Shown here: piece after piece, positions 23,628 to 34,209 of the stretch
Numbering within the stretch: position 1 is the stretch's first letter
Layout of the letters: each line of letters opens with the position of its first letter
Assembly: GCF_023856365.1 (NCBI RefSeq)
Contig: NC_064548.1
Location: forward strand, 16,788,461-16,852,460
DNA length: 64,000 bases
Reading direction: 5' to 3'
Origin: Brienomyrus brachyistius
Lineage: Eukaryota > Chordata > Actinopteri > Osteoglossiformes > Mormyridae
The notes under the pieces: model-generated
Told to the model about the DNA's origin: nothing
Seen by the model: only the letters and a program-made list of their open reading frames with translations
The model's database searches: none
Program-made: the position numbers and the translations under genes

Positions 23628-23644
23628 CCTACCTACCTACCTAC
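23545..23644. repeat. (CTAT)n tetranucleotide microsatellite ending in (CTAC)n
   Basis: About 20 uninterrupted CTAT units are followed by about five CTAC units from roughly 23625. It lies about 15 bp after the recognisable LINE coding remnant. The serial change of unit at one end suggests slippage spreading a point mutation. Confidence 0.97.
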
Positions 23645-23649
23645 GCGTG

Positions 23650-25300
23650 CAGTGTGACTGCAGAGGAGCCTCTTTCGGTATGACATCTACATGCATCTGG
23701 ACTTTCCACCTAATCCTGTTTTTCCAATTCAGAATAATCTCATTATCTCTTATGTTATTCTTCTAGCTAATAGGTTCACTATTACACCCACTAACATATT
23801 CTGCAAGCGAGCTTCCCCTTTACCAGAATACTTCTCCACATATAATGTGTAATCCTCATGTGTCCATTTTTCCATGTAGAAGTTAAAAGTTGATAGAATT
23901 CACATTGCAGTCGCAATCTGAGAACCCGATGGGGCTTCAAAAACTCAAGTTTCAAACTACTAATAGATGGAAGAAAAACCTCACTCATTTGGATTGTGGG
24001 TTGCTATGCATGGACATTCTGTAGCAGTGACTCAACCAGGGCCTGGAACTGTCCTGTATTAATTTGGCACAACTCTCTAACAAAGAATTTATTCAATTCA
24101 CACAGAAGTCATGGTGACAGAAACATGTCACAGACTGAAAAGACAGTCCCACAGCTACTCGGTCGCAGAGATTTCCCAATTCCGTCTGAAGGCCCGAATG
24201 TCTTACATGTATTACTGTTCTGTGTAAAACAATTACTCATTGGGAAGACCAGAAGAAAGATAAATTAATGCGTGCCGTTATGATTTACTGGTTGGGGGGA
24301 ATCAAGGTCAATGGCTGAAAAACCCTGGCATGTAGGACTGACATCTAGTTTTTGGGCAGGTCTTGGAAGATGGGTTACTCATTTCTTGTGTCCCACTACT
24401 GTGTGCTGACAATACATGATCTATATATGGCAGCATCATGATATTGGGCATTATCTCACCCAGCAGAGAAGAAGAAGAGCACCCAGAACATCGGGGACAG
24501 CAATATGTCACACTTAATAGCTCTTCCCTCTAAATCTTTGACAAGAAAACCATGTTCGGAAAATGGCCCCACTCCTGTATGGAAAGCCAGCACCCATTAA
24601 AACTGGTGGACTGGTGTTATATCACTTTGCTAAAAACATGCTGACATAGGGCTTCAGCCATATCCTGCTCAATTGTATTAGTGGATTCACAAAGGGACAT
24701 TGCCAGGTGTCTGTAAGTGCCTCCTACCCAGCCTTTGAGTTATGGTGTCACATCCTGTGATGTTTCAAACGGCTTTCATTGGTTTTGTTCACAAGTCACG
24801 TTCTCACAAAGACTCTGTTTTGAGTAATGTCTATGGCTCATAGCTCAAAAATACGCACTACTGCGTACTGCTGTAATTTGATGTCGATGCCTTTCATTCA
24901 AGCGGTATTGCTGTGACCATTCCGAAGCTCATCCATTGTTCCTCCTGCCAGAAATCCCCTCTTCACCACGTCCCAGAGATCCCATCTTGCGTACCTGCTG
25001 CCTTTATAACAGCCGACTTGAGAGGTAGCCTACAGGTGTATCTCTTCATAAGGGATGAAAGGATCGGTGAGAAGACATCTGTGCATCACACGTGTCAGTC
25101 ACAAATCCCTGGCACGCACGCTACATGCAAACATTTCCAGTGACCGCTCTGCCATTTCGGCCCAGTAGCTTTACCTGTTATTCTTGAGAAACATTCTGCA
25201 CCAAAGTGCAGTAAATCCTTACTTTGATGTTGGCCAATGTCAAAATAAGGACAAGCAGCCAAAGTGTCAGGGATAATGAGGTGGAAACACGTACAGTGCT
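23650..25300. other. Unique stretch, nothing recognised
   Basis: Short frames on both strands have no signatures. No repeat family is recognised. Confidence 0.4.
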
Positions 25301-26570
25301 CACGGAAAGGCTTGGGATGCTTGCTTAATTAACGGCTAATATTAATATCAATGCCAATACAATCATTGCTTTATTAGTCTATTTACAAAAAATATGTATC
25401 CCATTAGAAACAACCGGTAGTTTTAAGTGAAACATTCATTTTAAGTAGTAATTAATTGAAACCCAAATTATAGTCCTAAAAGAGCTTTTCTAAGTTAAAA
25501 TGTTCTTTGACAAGCAGTCCAACTGGACGCCTTTTAATTAGTAACATAAAACACCAAAACATTTGTGTGTAGTATCCCTTTGGGAGCTAGTGATTACAAT
25601 TGCAATTAATGCCAAAATGGCAAGAACAGAACTGAAGGAGTGAGTCAAAAAAAAAATAAAAATATGACACTTAATAAAAAGAAAGTGTCTGGGCTGAAAA
25701 TATGTGCAGATATGTTTACTGCTTGTCAAAGGACTTTTATTTTGAAACCAAGAAATTTGCAACATTTTTGCAGAATTAGGTGTGTCCCAGTATCAGCACT
25801 AGTCCTTCAGTAGTGTGTTTCCAATAGTGTGAATGCCTGTACAATAAGACAAACCAATATAATTTAATATAATTAACATACCGTAAATGGCCAACACTAT
25901 CTGATATTTTATTCAGGTAGTAAACATCAAAACGGCAGACTGTTCTACCCCTGATCTGAAAGCAAGTGGGACTATGAATCTTGCAGAGTCCAGAGTAATA
26001 GCTAAAGAACTTTATATATTTAGAGAAACACTGGGTACTGGAAGTTTCTATCAGTACTGTACCCTACTCAGCGTCCGTCTTACTGGGGAATAAAGAACCC
26101 GTTTTAACCTTAAAGGTCATGCTGATAGCTGAAAATGTAACAAAAGCAAAGGTCAGACTGTCTCAGTGAGGATGCGCAGAACACAATGATGATGGGCACA
26201 GCATGCTGAGGTGAGGTTTGCTGAACAGAGTTCACTCTCTCAGACTACCAGGGAAACCTCAGCAACCGAAAGGTATAATCAAGAGAGGCCTTGCTGAATT
26301 TGTTATTGATAATAATGCCAAATCCAAAGCTATTCTCATACTGCTCTGTATGTTTTATGTGATAACTACATACTGTAAAACATACTGATTTGCATGTGTA
26401 AATGGTGACTCTTTGGTGTTGTTGGTAAAACTACCAGTGTGATTATGATTTGGTTGCTTTCGGTAAAATATAAAATCTTCTGTGCATATGTTACAATAAC
26501 CGCATTACACACTGCTTGGCGTCTTTGTAGATTTGTAGATGTCACTGTAGATTCATTTTCTGTTAATATA
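25301..26570. other. AT-rich unique stretch, nothing recognised
   Basis: Sequence around 25330-25460 is rich in TTAATTAA-like words (for example CTTAATTAACGGC) but too AT-rich overall for motif counts to mean much. No gene or repeat is named. Confidence 0.4.
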
Positions 26571-26699
26571 TATGATCTTCAGAGCCACAGATAGTAAACT
26601 TTATTTGTAAATCTTTTGATAAGCAACGTTTGTTGACGAAAGTCCTGTATAGAGTAAATGAATAATGAATAGTCAAATACATGCACATACAAACAGACA

Positions 26700-27024
26700 A
26701 CCTGCACATGGATATTTTGTAAGCCTCCACAAAAATTAAGGAATAAAAATAAGTTTTCAGTATAACTGAGGAGGCTGCTCAGATATAGCTGGGCAGACTG
26801 TTCCAAAATTTGGGAGCTGCTACTGCAAAATCATGGTCGCTCTTTGATTTAAACCTCATCCGAGGAACAGCCAGGAGAAGCTGCTCAGATGGCCTCAGGG
26901 ATCTTGTGGCCGTCGGCTGATGGAGTAGATCTGCTATATAGAAAGGAGCTAATCCATTTAGGGCTTTAAAGATAATCGATAAAATCTTAAATTGATAGGA
27001 ACCAGCTGCAGTTGTGACAGACAT
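26700..27024 (-). pseudogene. L2-like LINE ORF2 C-terminal fragment
   Basis: The minus-strand frame 27024-26779 reads FKILSIIFKALNGLAPFYI, then SLRPSEQLLLAVPRMRFKS, then FAVAAPKFWNSLPSYI. This is the well-known C-terminal segment of fish L2-type LINE ORF2 (pattern: FK.L...YK.L.GLAP.YI.DLL ... LL.VPR...K..GD.AF...AP.LWN.LP). The frame ends at a stop soon after NSLPSYI, whereas the family usually continues with a few dozen more residues; decayed traces of these lie at about 26700-26778. There is no reverse transcriptase domain upstream, so it is a 5'-truncated dead copy. Confidence 0.85.
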
Positions 27025-27230
27025 TTATAGCCAGCCTGTTTCAGTGCAGGGGGAGATGATGTTGTGTGGAATCATGGTCAGGTTGGATCCATGCGAAAAA
27101 ATGTTAGACTCAGAATTTAACCAATAACATTTTTTTTAATCTATCATGACTACTTGCCAAGAAAATGTCAAATACTCTACAGTGGTGCAAGAATTCCAAA
27201 ACTGGCTTTCAATTTCTAACTTAGCCGGAA
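27025..27230. other. Unique stretch, nothing recognised
   Basis: Possibly contains more of the decayed LINE at its left edge. Nothing else is recognised. Confidence 0.4.
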
Positions 27231-27270
27231 GACAATATGAAAAGTCTAATGACAATATGAAAAGTCTAAT
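27231..27270. repeat. Perfect 20-bp tandem duplication
   Basis: The unit GACAATATGAAAAGTCTAAT occurs twice in direct succession (27231-27250 and 27251-27270) with no mismatch. It abuts the 3' end of a reversed SINE, so it may come from the insertion or from tail slippage. Confidence 0.95.
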
Positions 27271-27271
27271 A

Positions 27272-27593
27272 TTCAGTTATCTATGTTCCATAACCACTTC
27301 CCTGATGTAGCATTGTGAAGAGCCTGCAGCCTATCCCAGGATGCACAGGGAATAAGTTTGGGGGCACCCTGGACACGATGCCGTTCCAAACGTTCACTCA
27401 CTATGAGCAAGTCTGAGACAGCATATTTCCATAACCACATCTTTCTGGAGTGTGCAAGAAAATGCAAGAACACAGGGGAACCTACAGACATAAAGGAACG
27501 CATCCGAAATCAGAGCTGGGGGTATGATTTGGACCCCCAAAGATGGAGGTGTCAAGATGGAGGCTGCCCACTGCACCACTTTGCCACCCTGTG
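27272..27593 (-). mobile_element. Near full-length SINE, minus strand
   Basis: On the minus strand it begins CACAGGGTGGCAAAGTGGTG with CAGTGGGCAGCCTCCATC, like the head of the fish SINE GGTGGCGCAGTGG family. It continues with TCTGTAGGTTCCCCTGTGTT, then GTGTCCAGGGTGCCCCCAAA, and TGCATCCTGGGATAGGCTGC. This order (head, body with CAGGGTG, GGGATAGGCT end) is the standard layout. The frames at 27273-27579 are internal to it. Confidence 0.8.
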
Positions 27594-27599
27594 ATGGTC

Positions 27600-28535
27600 A
27601 TACTTCTTTTGCCTCGTTTTAGGAACATGCTATTAATAACATGCTACCATGTGTTTTTCTTAATAAACCAAGACCATATGGCGTGATATTGGAACTGATG
27701 CCTCGTCCCCATCCGGCCGAGGTTAAAAGTATTCTCATCCTCTATAAGAGGCCACTATGGGACCACAGACAAGACCAAGTGTCAGGTGTAGCAGGACCAG
27801 GAGTCAGGAGGGGGTCAATTATCAGATATCAGCTGGACTGCTCAGGAGACACCACGATACCACATGTAGGGCGTGTGTGACTGACTGACATAGGATAAAA
27901 GTGTTAAATGCTGTCAGGAAATGAAGGACGGAAGAGCTGGAGGCTTTAACTTTGTCTTTTTCTTGGTGTTCATCCAAGCTGGTTGGTGCTTAACCCTACA
28001 ATATCCATCCTATTTTCTCTGCAGGGCTTTTCTCTCATTTCACACCTACACCTCGTACTTTACTAAAACCTAATACTTTCTGTGACAACTTTGTTTCTTT
28101 ATAAATCTTTGTGTCTTTCAATATGCTTTGGTATGATCCATCCACTATTATACAGTTGATTTTATTAATTAAAAAAGTGATTAAATAATGCTACTGTTTC
28201 TACTCCCAAAGGCCCGATGGTATTTTCTTACAGGAAACTCCATTATACAGTGATTCAGTCCCCAAATTGAATGGTTTTATAGAGAACCGAGACACATTAC
28301 AAATAGTTTCTGAAAATCTGTGAAGGATAAACTGAATTAATGTTACATATCTAATGTAATAGGCTGCATTGTTTTAACCTTGCATATTAGAGTGGGCAGG
28401 AGGAGAATATACTTGAGTAAAAACACTGAATTTTTTTTTTAAAGATATAACGTTGGCTTCTGAATTTTAACGGCATGCAGCGAGAGGCTACATGACCATG
28501 AAAATCATGATAAAATGAAACCTAAATCTTTGCTG
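27600..28535. other. Unique stretch, nothing recognised
   Basis: A 79-codon plus frame at 27641-27880 has no family signature. AT-rich tracts follow. No repeat is named. Confidence 0.4.
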
Positions 28536-28539
28536 AGTC

Positions 28540-28830
28540 CGAGTCTGATTGAGGAAGATTCCGTCTGGTTTGCATAACTGTGTAAGATGGGGGATGATAT
28601 GGTTAATGCACAGGAGCTGGCAATCCTGGCTGCCCTTTATTATGGAGAGCGACAGCGCTGAGCATGTGGTGTACAGTCACATTTCCTGCATCATAAAGCT
28701 TCAGCCACAAAGGATGCAATTGATGCAAAACGGGCAGAGAGAGACCTCGTCTGAAGAGGACAATGTAGACGAACGGGGCTCCGCCAACCAGATTTGCACC
28801 ATGCAAGATCAAACCCACTAGGCCTTATTG
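28540..28830. promoter_or_regulatory. Candidate conserved segment or exon
   Basis: The stretch is repeat-free with balanced composition and has open frames on both strands over nearly the same bases (plus 28549-28821, minus 28603-28818). Neither translation matches a family I know. Overlapping open frames on both strands argue for low stop density rather than coding. It could be a conserved non-coding element. Confidence 0.22.
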
Positions 28831-28839
28831 AAGCACAAA

Positions 28840-30455
28840 TGAAAGGAAGACACGGGGAGCTTTTTAGTCTGACGCTGCTGCTTAAACTCCGTAATCCTTC
28901 ATATGATTCATTCTCTGATCCTTGCTCTGGAATTTTTACATTTTACAAAAAGTGTCTATGGTAAATCATTTGCCAAATGCATTTTTTTTTTTTTACTTTT
29001 CCTTCTGTCCCTGAAAGGCTGATGTGAGGATTTGGTTCAGGTATGAGAAAAACAAACAGAAAAAAATATAGATAGAAAATAGGACCAATTTACTTGCAAA
29101 CAAGTAGAATACATGCAAAATTATAATGCATACACAAACCTACTGATTTAATTAGCCGTTAACAGCTGTTTATATCATAGCATTCGCTAGTAAATGAGAC
29201 AGAAGTTTTCTGAGACACTGTAACAATGACTGTTGTTGGCCACAGCCAGGCCTTACAAATCTAAATGCTGTTAATGTAAACAGAACCAAACAGAGAGAGA
29301 GATAAAATGATAAAATCTGCAAAACACCCCCTTAATACCCTGCCTTGGTAGACCAGCCACCAGGGTTAGGGTTAAACAGCCCCTCCCAGTCATCAACCAT
29401 TCTACCCTATAGGGAGACCTACTGTACAAGAACAGCAACAACTATAGCAAAAACAACAGACTATTTACAATAAAACTATATCCTCCTCCCAAGACTGGGA
29501 CAGTAAAATATACATTTTTCCTGGTACACTGACACTACCTATTAAAATGAATACAAAATTTGCAAGGTCATATGTATATAAATCAAGGTTTTACACTTTG
29601 CAAGCAACACTGAGAAGCAGTGTTGTGTGGGTTGGAATTAATTACCTACCACAAACGTCACATTTGCCTGATAAATAATAATGGATCAGTCAGATAATGA
29701 AAGTGACATACAAGCTTGGTTCTAAAGAGAGAAGATCCAAGCATCCAAATAAAGCTACAGAGATTACAGTTCTCAAATGTCTGTACTCTCAAATTAGCCA
29801 AAGAAGAAATTACCTCTATGCAATGCAATGCTGGATACCCCAGCACACAAAACAACCATTTTCTTCTGGTGGAAATGCATTTATTAAGGTAAAAGAATTG
29901 ACTTGCCCACGTGAATATGAACACTTAAATGTTATTTTAAAGAAAAACAGAAAGGTGCGATTGTCAGATCTCAAGATCATTGCTTTGTGTGTGCTGACTG
30001 ACTCACAAATCACAGGAGGCTGCAATAAGAATCTTATTTCATGACAGTGATTAAGACCCCACTGACTGCAGGATTCTGATAACTGCACTCCAGGGATGAA
30101 GGGCTGTTACCAACCATCATTGTTAATATGTGACTTGTTCTCTTTCTACAGCTCAGACTGAACAGTGGTATGAATTTCTCAAAGCTACACCTTGTGCTAA
30201 CGTGTACCTTTCAGTGTATGGTAATGATTTAATGCAAAATCTTACTGGGCTAATCTGTCAGGAAACCACAAAAGTTCATAAAGGTCTTTATTCCTGTGTT
30301 TTTTTTTGTCATTGTCATTAATGTTGTCAAGTTAATGTGTGGAAAAAGAAAAGAGAGGATCTTGTTGTCCTTCAAAGCAATTTAAAAAGACTGAAATGGA
30401 AATAATTAATTCAACCATAAGTTCAAATGCACTGTAAAGCAAAAACACAGGATCC
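28840..30455. other. AT-rich unique stretch, no gene recognised
   Basis: The longest frame here is plus 29697-30044 (115 codons, lysine-rich, no signature) with antisense frames over the same bases. A poly-T tract lies near 28983-28994. No repeat family is named. Confidence 0.4.
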
Positions 30456-30460
30456 AGGAT

Positions 30461-30764
30461 TCAGCTGTTAAGTAGAGGGACCTTCACAGTTAACAAGGGG
30501 ACTTTGACAGTCATGATGTTAACAAGAGTGGCTTTCAGAGTAAACCAGACGGACCTTCGAAGTCAATAAGAGGGGCTTTCACAGTTACCCCCCCCCAATA
30601 GCTTGAGCCCCTGACCACAAGGACCTTCACTGGTAACTGACAGGGCTTTCACTATTACCCAGAGGCAATATCGTTGTTATCCAGTAGAAACCAGAAGAAG
30701 TTTCACTGTTAACCAGAAGGATGTTTACTGCTGCCCAGCATGATATTTACTGTTAACCAGTGGG
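30461..30764. repeat. Degenerate ~22-bp minisatellite
   Basis: About a dozen diverged copies of a unit close to AAGGACTTTCACTGTTAACCAG can be followed. Examples are AGGGACCTTCACAGTTAAC near 30475, ACGGACCTTCGAAGTCAATAAG near 30549, and AAGGATGTTTACTGCTGCCCAG near 30716. Spacing is mostly 22 bp with some longer units. A C-run interrupts it near 30589-30597. Confidence 0.75.
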
Positions 30765-30769
30765 CAAAA

Positions 30770-31075
30770 TGTGGAGGGACTCTGGGCAAAACCTGTTTGA
30801 AAATAGGAGGAAATCTGCGAGCCAGAGGTTGGCCGTCCTGTCACGCAGTGGTTTGCTCAGCTTGCGTGCTAAGATCGGTGGACGGTGAACATGATGTATA
30901 AGTGAGCACATGCGACGGCTTTTGGGATCACTGACCCATCCACTGTACTGTAAGTCGTGCTGCATTGTGCGAGGTGAGCACCACTCGCAGTGAGGGGACG
31001 CCATGCCTGCCTGGTGTATCAGCCCACACAGAACCACACCAGAGACTAGGCTGAGGGGCCACCCAGGCTGGCCAG
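30770..31075. other. GC-moderate stretch, minus-strand ORF without signature
   Basis: The 154-codon minus frame (30753-31217) is among the longest in the window but shows no known domain and no splice context. It starts inside a repeat-poor region and ends within the minisatellite edge. I treat it as chance. Confidence 0.4.
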
Positions 31076-31079
31076 GGAT

Positions 31080-31320
31080 CATTTGCTCAGGAGCTGAGGC
31101 ATTAATATCTCCTGACCTTCGCCAATGGATAATTGGCCTAGGGACGGTAGGACAGAAACAGCCACCATGCAACGCAAGGTTAACCGGATTACAGGTAACA
31201 GCCACTGAGACGGCCATTAGGGCTCAGATGATAGCATCAATCACCATTGATTTTGGTAATGAAGGCCCCCGTTTTATCCTCAATTCCTCTCTTTTAATAC
31301 AAGGACACAGCTGTTTTTCT
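31080..31320. promoter_or_regulatory. Candidate conserved regulatory segment
   Basis: ATTAAT (31101-31106), CCAAT (31122-31126) and TAATTG (31130-31135) are followed by CCATTGATTTTGGTAATG near 31244. The segment is repeat-free up to the hAT MITE. Conservation is inferred only. Confidence 0.25.
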
Positions 31321-31415
31321 AGACTCCACTGGAAAGGCAAGAATCCATCATGTGCTTTAGGTTTAGATAAATACAGTTTGCCGGCAGGGTATGTAATTTG
31401 TGCCATGGTCTAGTG

Positions 31416-31609
31416 CAGGGGTGTCAAACACTAGTCCTGGAGGGCTGGAGATCTGCACATTTTTGGGTTTATCACACCTGATTCAACTCCTTGCGCCTCC
31501 TTGTGCTAATCACCACACAGCTCTTGAGCTGAATCATTTGTGGTGGAACAGGGAAAGAACTAAGCTACACAGGACTCCGGCCCTCCAAGACTGCAGTTTG
31601 GCACCCCTA
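31416..31609. mobile_element. hAT-type MITE with 8-bp target duplication
   Basis: The left end CAGGGGTGTCAAAC and right end GTTTGGCACCCCTA are inverted repeats. The flanks are GTCTAGTG (31408-31415) and GTCTAGTA (31610-31617), a 7-of-8 match of the length expected for hAT. The interior has TCCTGGAGGGCTGGAG and CTCCGGCCCTCCAAGA, themselves inverted. There is no transposase. Confidence 0.88.
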
Positions 31610-31756
31610 GTCTAGTACTGTAGGTAGCACCTCACCCTCACACGTCCAGAGAGGCAGGAAGCCTGACTCTGGCTGTTTATGTGGAGTCGGTGTGTTTCCC
31701 GAGCATATCCTAGGTGCCTTTCACAGCTCAAAATCTAAACTGGTTCCTTGAATGAG

Positions 31757-31865
31757 TGCCCCATGGTGGCCTGGTATTATGTCCAATGTATCCCTTTTCT
31801 GGGATAGATCTGAGGTTCACCATGACCCTGACCTGGATTGGTGGTTGTAAACTGGATGGATGCAC
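31757..31865 (+). mobile_element. SINE 3' part
   Basis: TCTGGGATAGATCTGAGGTT, CCATGACCCTGACCTGGATT and GTAAACTGGATGGATG follow the 3' end of the fish SINE (GGGATAGGCTCCAG...CGACCCTG...GGATAAGCGG...ATGGATGG). The head is missing. Confidence 0.75.
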
Positions 31866-31869
31866 GTGA

Positions 31870-32260
31870 TTGGCTGCCATCCTGAACAGTCTTTATACTC
31901 CTTCTGATCACAATGTTCGAGTGAGAAAAGGAAACGGCACAGTCTGCCACTTCCTGACGCAGAGGGCCATGTTTTTGTGTCTCGTCATTGTCTACAGGGT
32001 GACATCTTATAGAAAAATTCAGAGGTCCTTGTTCCCGCATGTCACTGGTGCCGTTTATGGAGGGTGAGGTGTGGATGTAAATTTAGAGATTTAGTAACAA
32101 CGAAATGAAATGCTCAATGGAAATGACCCCTAGTAAAGGGGATATATAGCCATGGTAACAACCAGTGAATAACAATAACAAACTGACATTGCATCTAGGA
32201 AGTTCTGCTAGCCGGTGCCTTCTGCTTCCAGGGATAAGGTTCATAAATAACACTGCATAG
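31870..32260. other. Unique stretch, nothing recognised
   Basis: No gene or named repeat is recognised. Confidence 0.4.
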
Positions 32261-32590
32261 CCTGTCCTCGACTTATGACTGGATCCATTCCTACACACAG
32301 GTTGTATGTCTAAACGGACATATGTAGGAACAGGACAATCACACTGCCTTTTAGGTGTGAGAATGAGACTGTGAGAATGAGATGCGTGTGAGACTGCGAT
32401 CGTCATGCTGCCATATAGGACAGTACTTTTCCGCAGCAACCAGTGTACAGTTTGCAGAGCACACTAGGTAGCTTATCGCTGCCAGGCGTGTGGCCGCCTG
32501 AATTTTTTTTTTTTTTCACATATTTACTTAATTTATTATACATATTTTATCAAATTCGATTGTTTGCAAGTCGTCGTAAGTCACAGGGGT
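32261..32590. mobile_element. Probable DNA-transposon remnant
   Basis: The left end CCTGTCCTCGACTTATGAC and the right end TCGTCGTAAGTCACAGGGG are imperfect inverted repeats of the CCTCGACTTACGAC kind known from vertebrate DNA transposons. A poly-T tract lies at about 32503-32516. Target duplications are unclear. Confidence 0.5.
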
Positions 32591-32599
32591 TTTGAATTA

Positions 32600-33395
32600 G
32601 GGATAGATGATGATATACTTGTTAAGAAGTTATGGAAGACACATATGTGGATGGATGGAATGATGACAGTTATAAACTGCACTGTTTAGTCGCCTCAGTT
32701 ACCAGGCACGGGAGCAGCAGTGATCACTGTGAACACACTTTATGGTTTAGGCTGATTACAGTGTTTCAATAAACTGGATACGACTTGAATAGCTAGACGG
32801 CGTAACTGCACTGGAGGGACAAATAAAATAACCAAAGATAATAACCAAAGCAGTAAAAAAGTACCTAAATGACATCTAATATTTACATATAAGTCCTTTG
32901 TTTTGCTTTTGCACAATCATGATTGAAAGGTGTCCAGCCTGTGTGTCACCTTTGTATGTTACTCAGATGATACTTGCATGATGCAGATTACTTGCAGATG
33001 TTTGTATTACATGGATGTGCAGTGTGAGTATCATCTTTCCACCTTTCGCACCAAGAATGGAGGGACTCCTCTCCAGAGAGTCTGGCTGCCCTGCCTGAAC
33101 TGCTGAGCTCTTTAACACAGAATGGGGAGAATCTGCGAAACGTTCCTCTATCGGCGGATTTCATCTGCACTCGTGTTTGTCTTCATGAAAGTACAATAGG
33201 TCCTTGTGACTCTGTGTGAGAATCGTTCCTGGAAAAATATCCATGGGGAAATTTTACTGCTATGGCCCTAAGGAAATCCATCTGTAAAGAACATCCACTA
33301 GATGCTTCAGACAATTTTGAATTTGAATTGCATTCTGGAAAAACCGCTGGGAATTTTTACAGACAGCAATGCAAAAAAAAAAAAAAACCAAGGAA
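32600..33395. other. Unique stretch, nothing recognised
   Basis: No gene or repeat is recognised apart from a poly-A tract near 33373-33387. Confidence 0.4.
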
Positions 33396-33397
33396 CA

Positions 33398-33474
33398 CTC
33401 CTTAGATATACTCCATAGATATACTCCTTAGATATACTCCTTAGATATACTCCTTAGATATACTCCTTAGATAC
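33398..33474. repeat. 13-bp minisatellite, six copies
   Basis: Six consecutive units of CTCCTTAGATATA are visible, with one variant (CTCCATAGATATA, 33411-33423) and a partial last unit. The near identity suggests recent expansion. Confidence 0.95.
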
Positions 33475-33749
33475 AGCGATAACCAAGTGGGGTGTCACTT
33501 CAGTAAGAATTTGATAAATAATTATTGAATCACCTCACCTCTCTGCCATTACATTATCGTCATAGGAAGAGTAGGAGCTCTCTAACTACAAACACATACG
33601 GATACATACACAAAAAGACGTGACCTCACCATATAATGGCAAGGAGCTGATTATTTTGTAGCTTTTGTAATGAATGACTTTTATTAGTTTACTTACTATT
33701 ATAACCTGATATTTTATACAGTTATGGACAGATTTTTTACCAGAACAAT
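33475..33749. other. Unique stretch, nothing recognised
   Basis: No gene or repeat is recognised. Confidence 0.4.
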
Positions 33750-33874
33750 TCACTCCTATAGCTGAACCATTACAGCACTATGCTAATAAGGCAAATGTTG
33801 TCGGTTCAAATCACAAGGAGCATGAATAAATCGTAACCCTTCCCTCCACTGACGGTCTACAGCATCAGATAAAG

Positions 33875-34077
33875 CAGTGGTTCTCAATCCTGTTCCTGGT
33901 GCACCCCTTACCAGAACGTTTTCATTGCAACCCTACCTTAAACAGGCTTATATGGTCCTTAATAGGCTAATAATGAATGTGGCAGGCTGAAAGCAGTGTG
34001 GGTTGGAATGAAAACATTCTGGCGGGGGGGGGGGGGGGGGGGCTGGGGAGTGCTAGGAACAGGATTGAGAGCTACTG
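33875..34077. mobile_element. hAT-type MITE inserted in SINE tail
   Basis: The ends are CAGTGGTTCTCAATCCTG and CAGGATTGAGAGCTACTG, inverted repeats. The flanks are AGATAAAG (33867-33874) and GGATAAAG (34078-34085), a 7-of-8 duplication. It contains the G19 tract at 34024-34042, where this family normally has a short GGGG-rich segment. There is no transposase. Confidence 0.88.
34024..34042. repeat. Poly-G tract (19 G)
   Basis: A homopolymer inside the hAT MITE, probably expanded from the MITE's own G-rich segment. Confidence 0.95.
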
Positions 34078-34114
34078 GGATAAAGGAATACAATGTAATT
34101 CAGGTTAAGCTTCT

Positions 34115-34206
34115 CTTCCAGGGTGATGCAGAACAGTCGGAAACCTTATAGGGGTTTGAACTGGCAAATGCCAAGTGACAGGTTTAACACACATGAGTGC
34201 AAAGCA
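34115..34206 (-). mobile_element. SINE head remnant, minus strand
   Basis: The minus strand reads ACTCATGTGTGTTAAACCTG, then GCCAGTTCAAACCCCTATAA, where CAGTTCAAACCCC is a B-box-like motif. The body beyond is lost. It lies just right of the split plus-strand SINE. Confidence 0.5.
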
Positions 34207-34209
34207 TTC

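Larger units (their letters stand above)
33750..34103 (+). mobile_element. SINE split by a hAT MITE
   Basis: The head CTGAACCATTACAGCACTAT and CGGTTCAAATCAC (B-box-like, about 33800-33812) is followed by CGTAACCCTTCCCTCCACTG. The 3' tail AGCATCAGATAAAG (to 33874) resumes after the MITE as GAATACAATGTAATTC (from about 34086). Joined conceptually, this matches the fish tail pattern AGCGTCTGCTAAATGAATAC. The SINE was therefore present before the MITE at 33875-34077 inserted. Confidence 0.65.

Noticed and set aside
23536..23766. Repetitive plus-strand open frame
   Set aside because: It is the CTAT microsatellite read in frame.
30753..31217. 154-codon minus-strand open frame as a gene
   Set aside because: No recognisable domain, no splice or promoter context, and it overlaps a plus-strand frame and the degenerate minisatellite edge.
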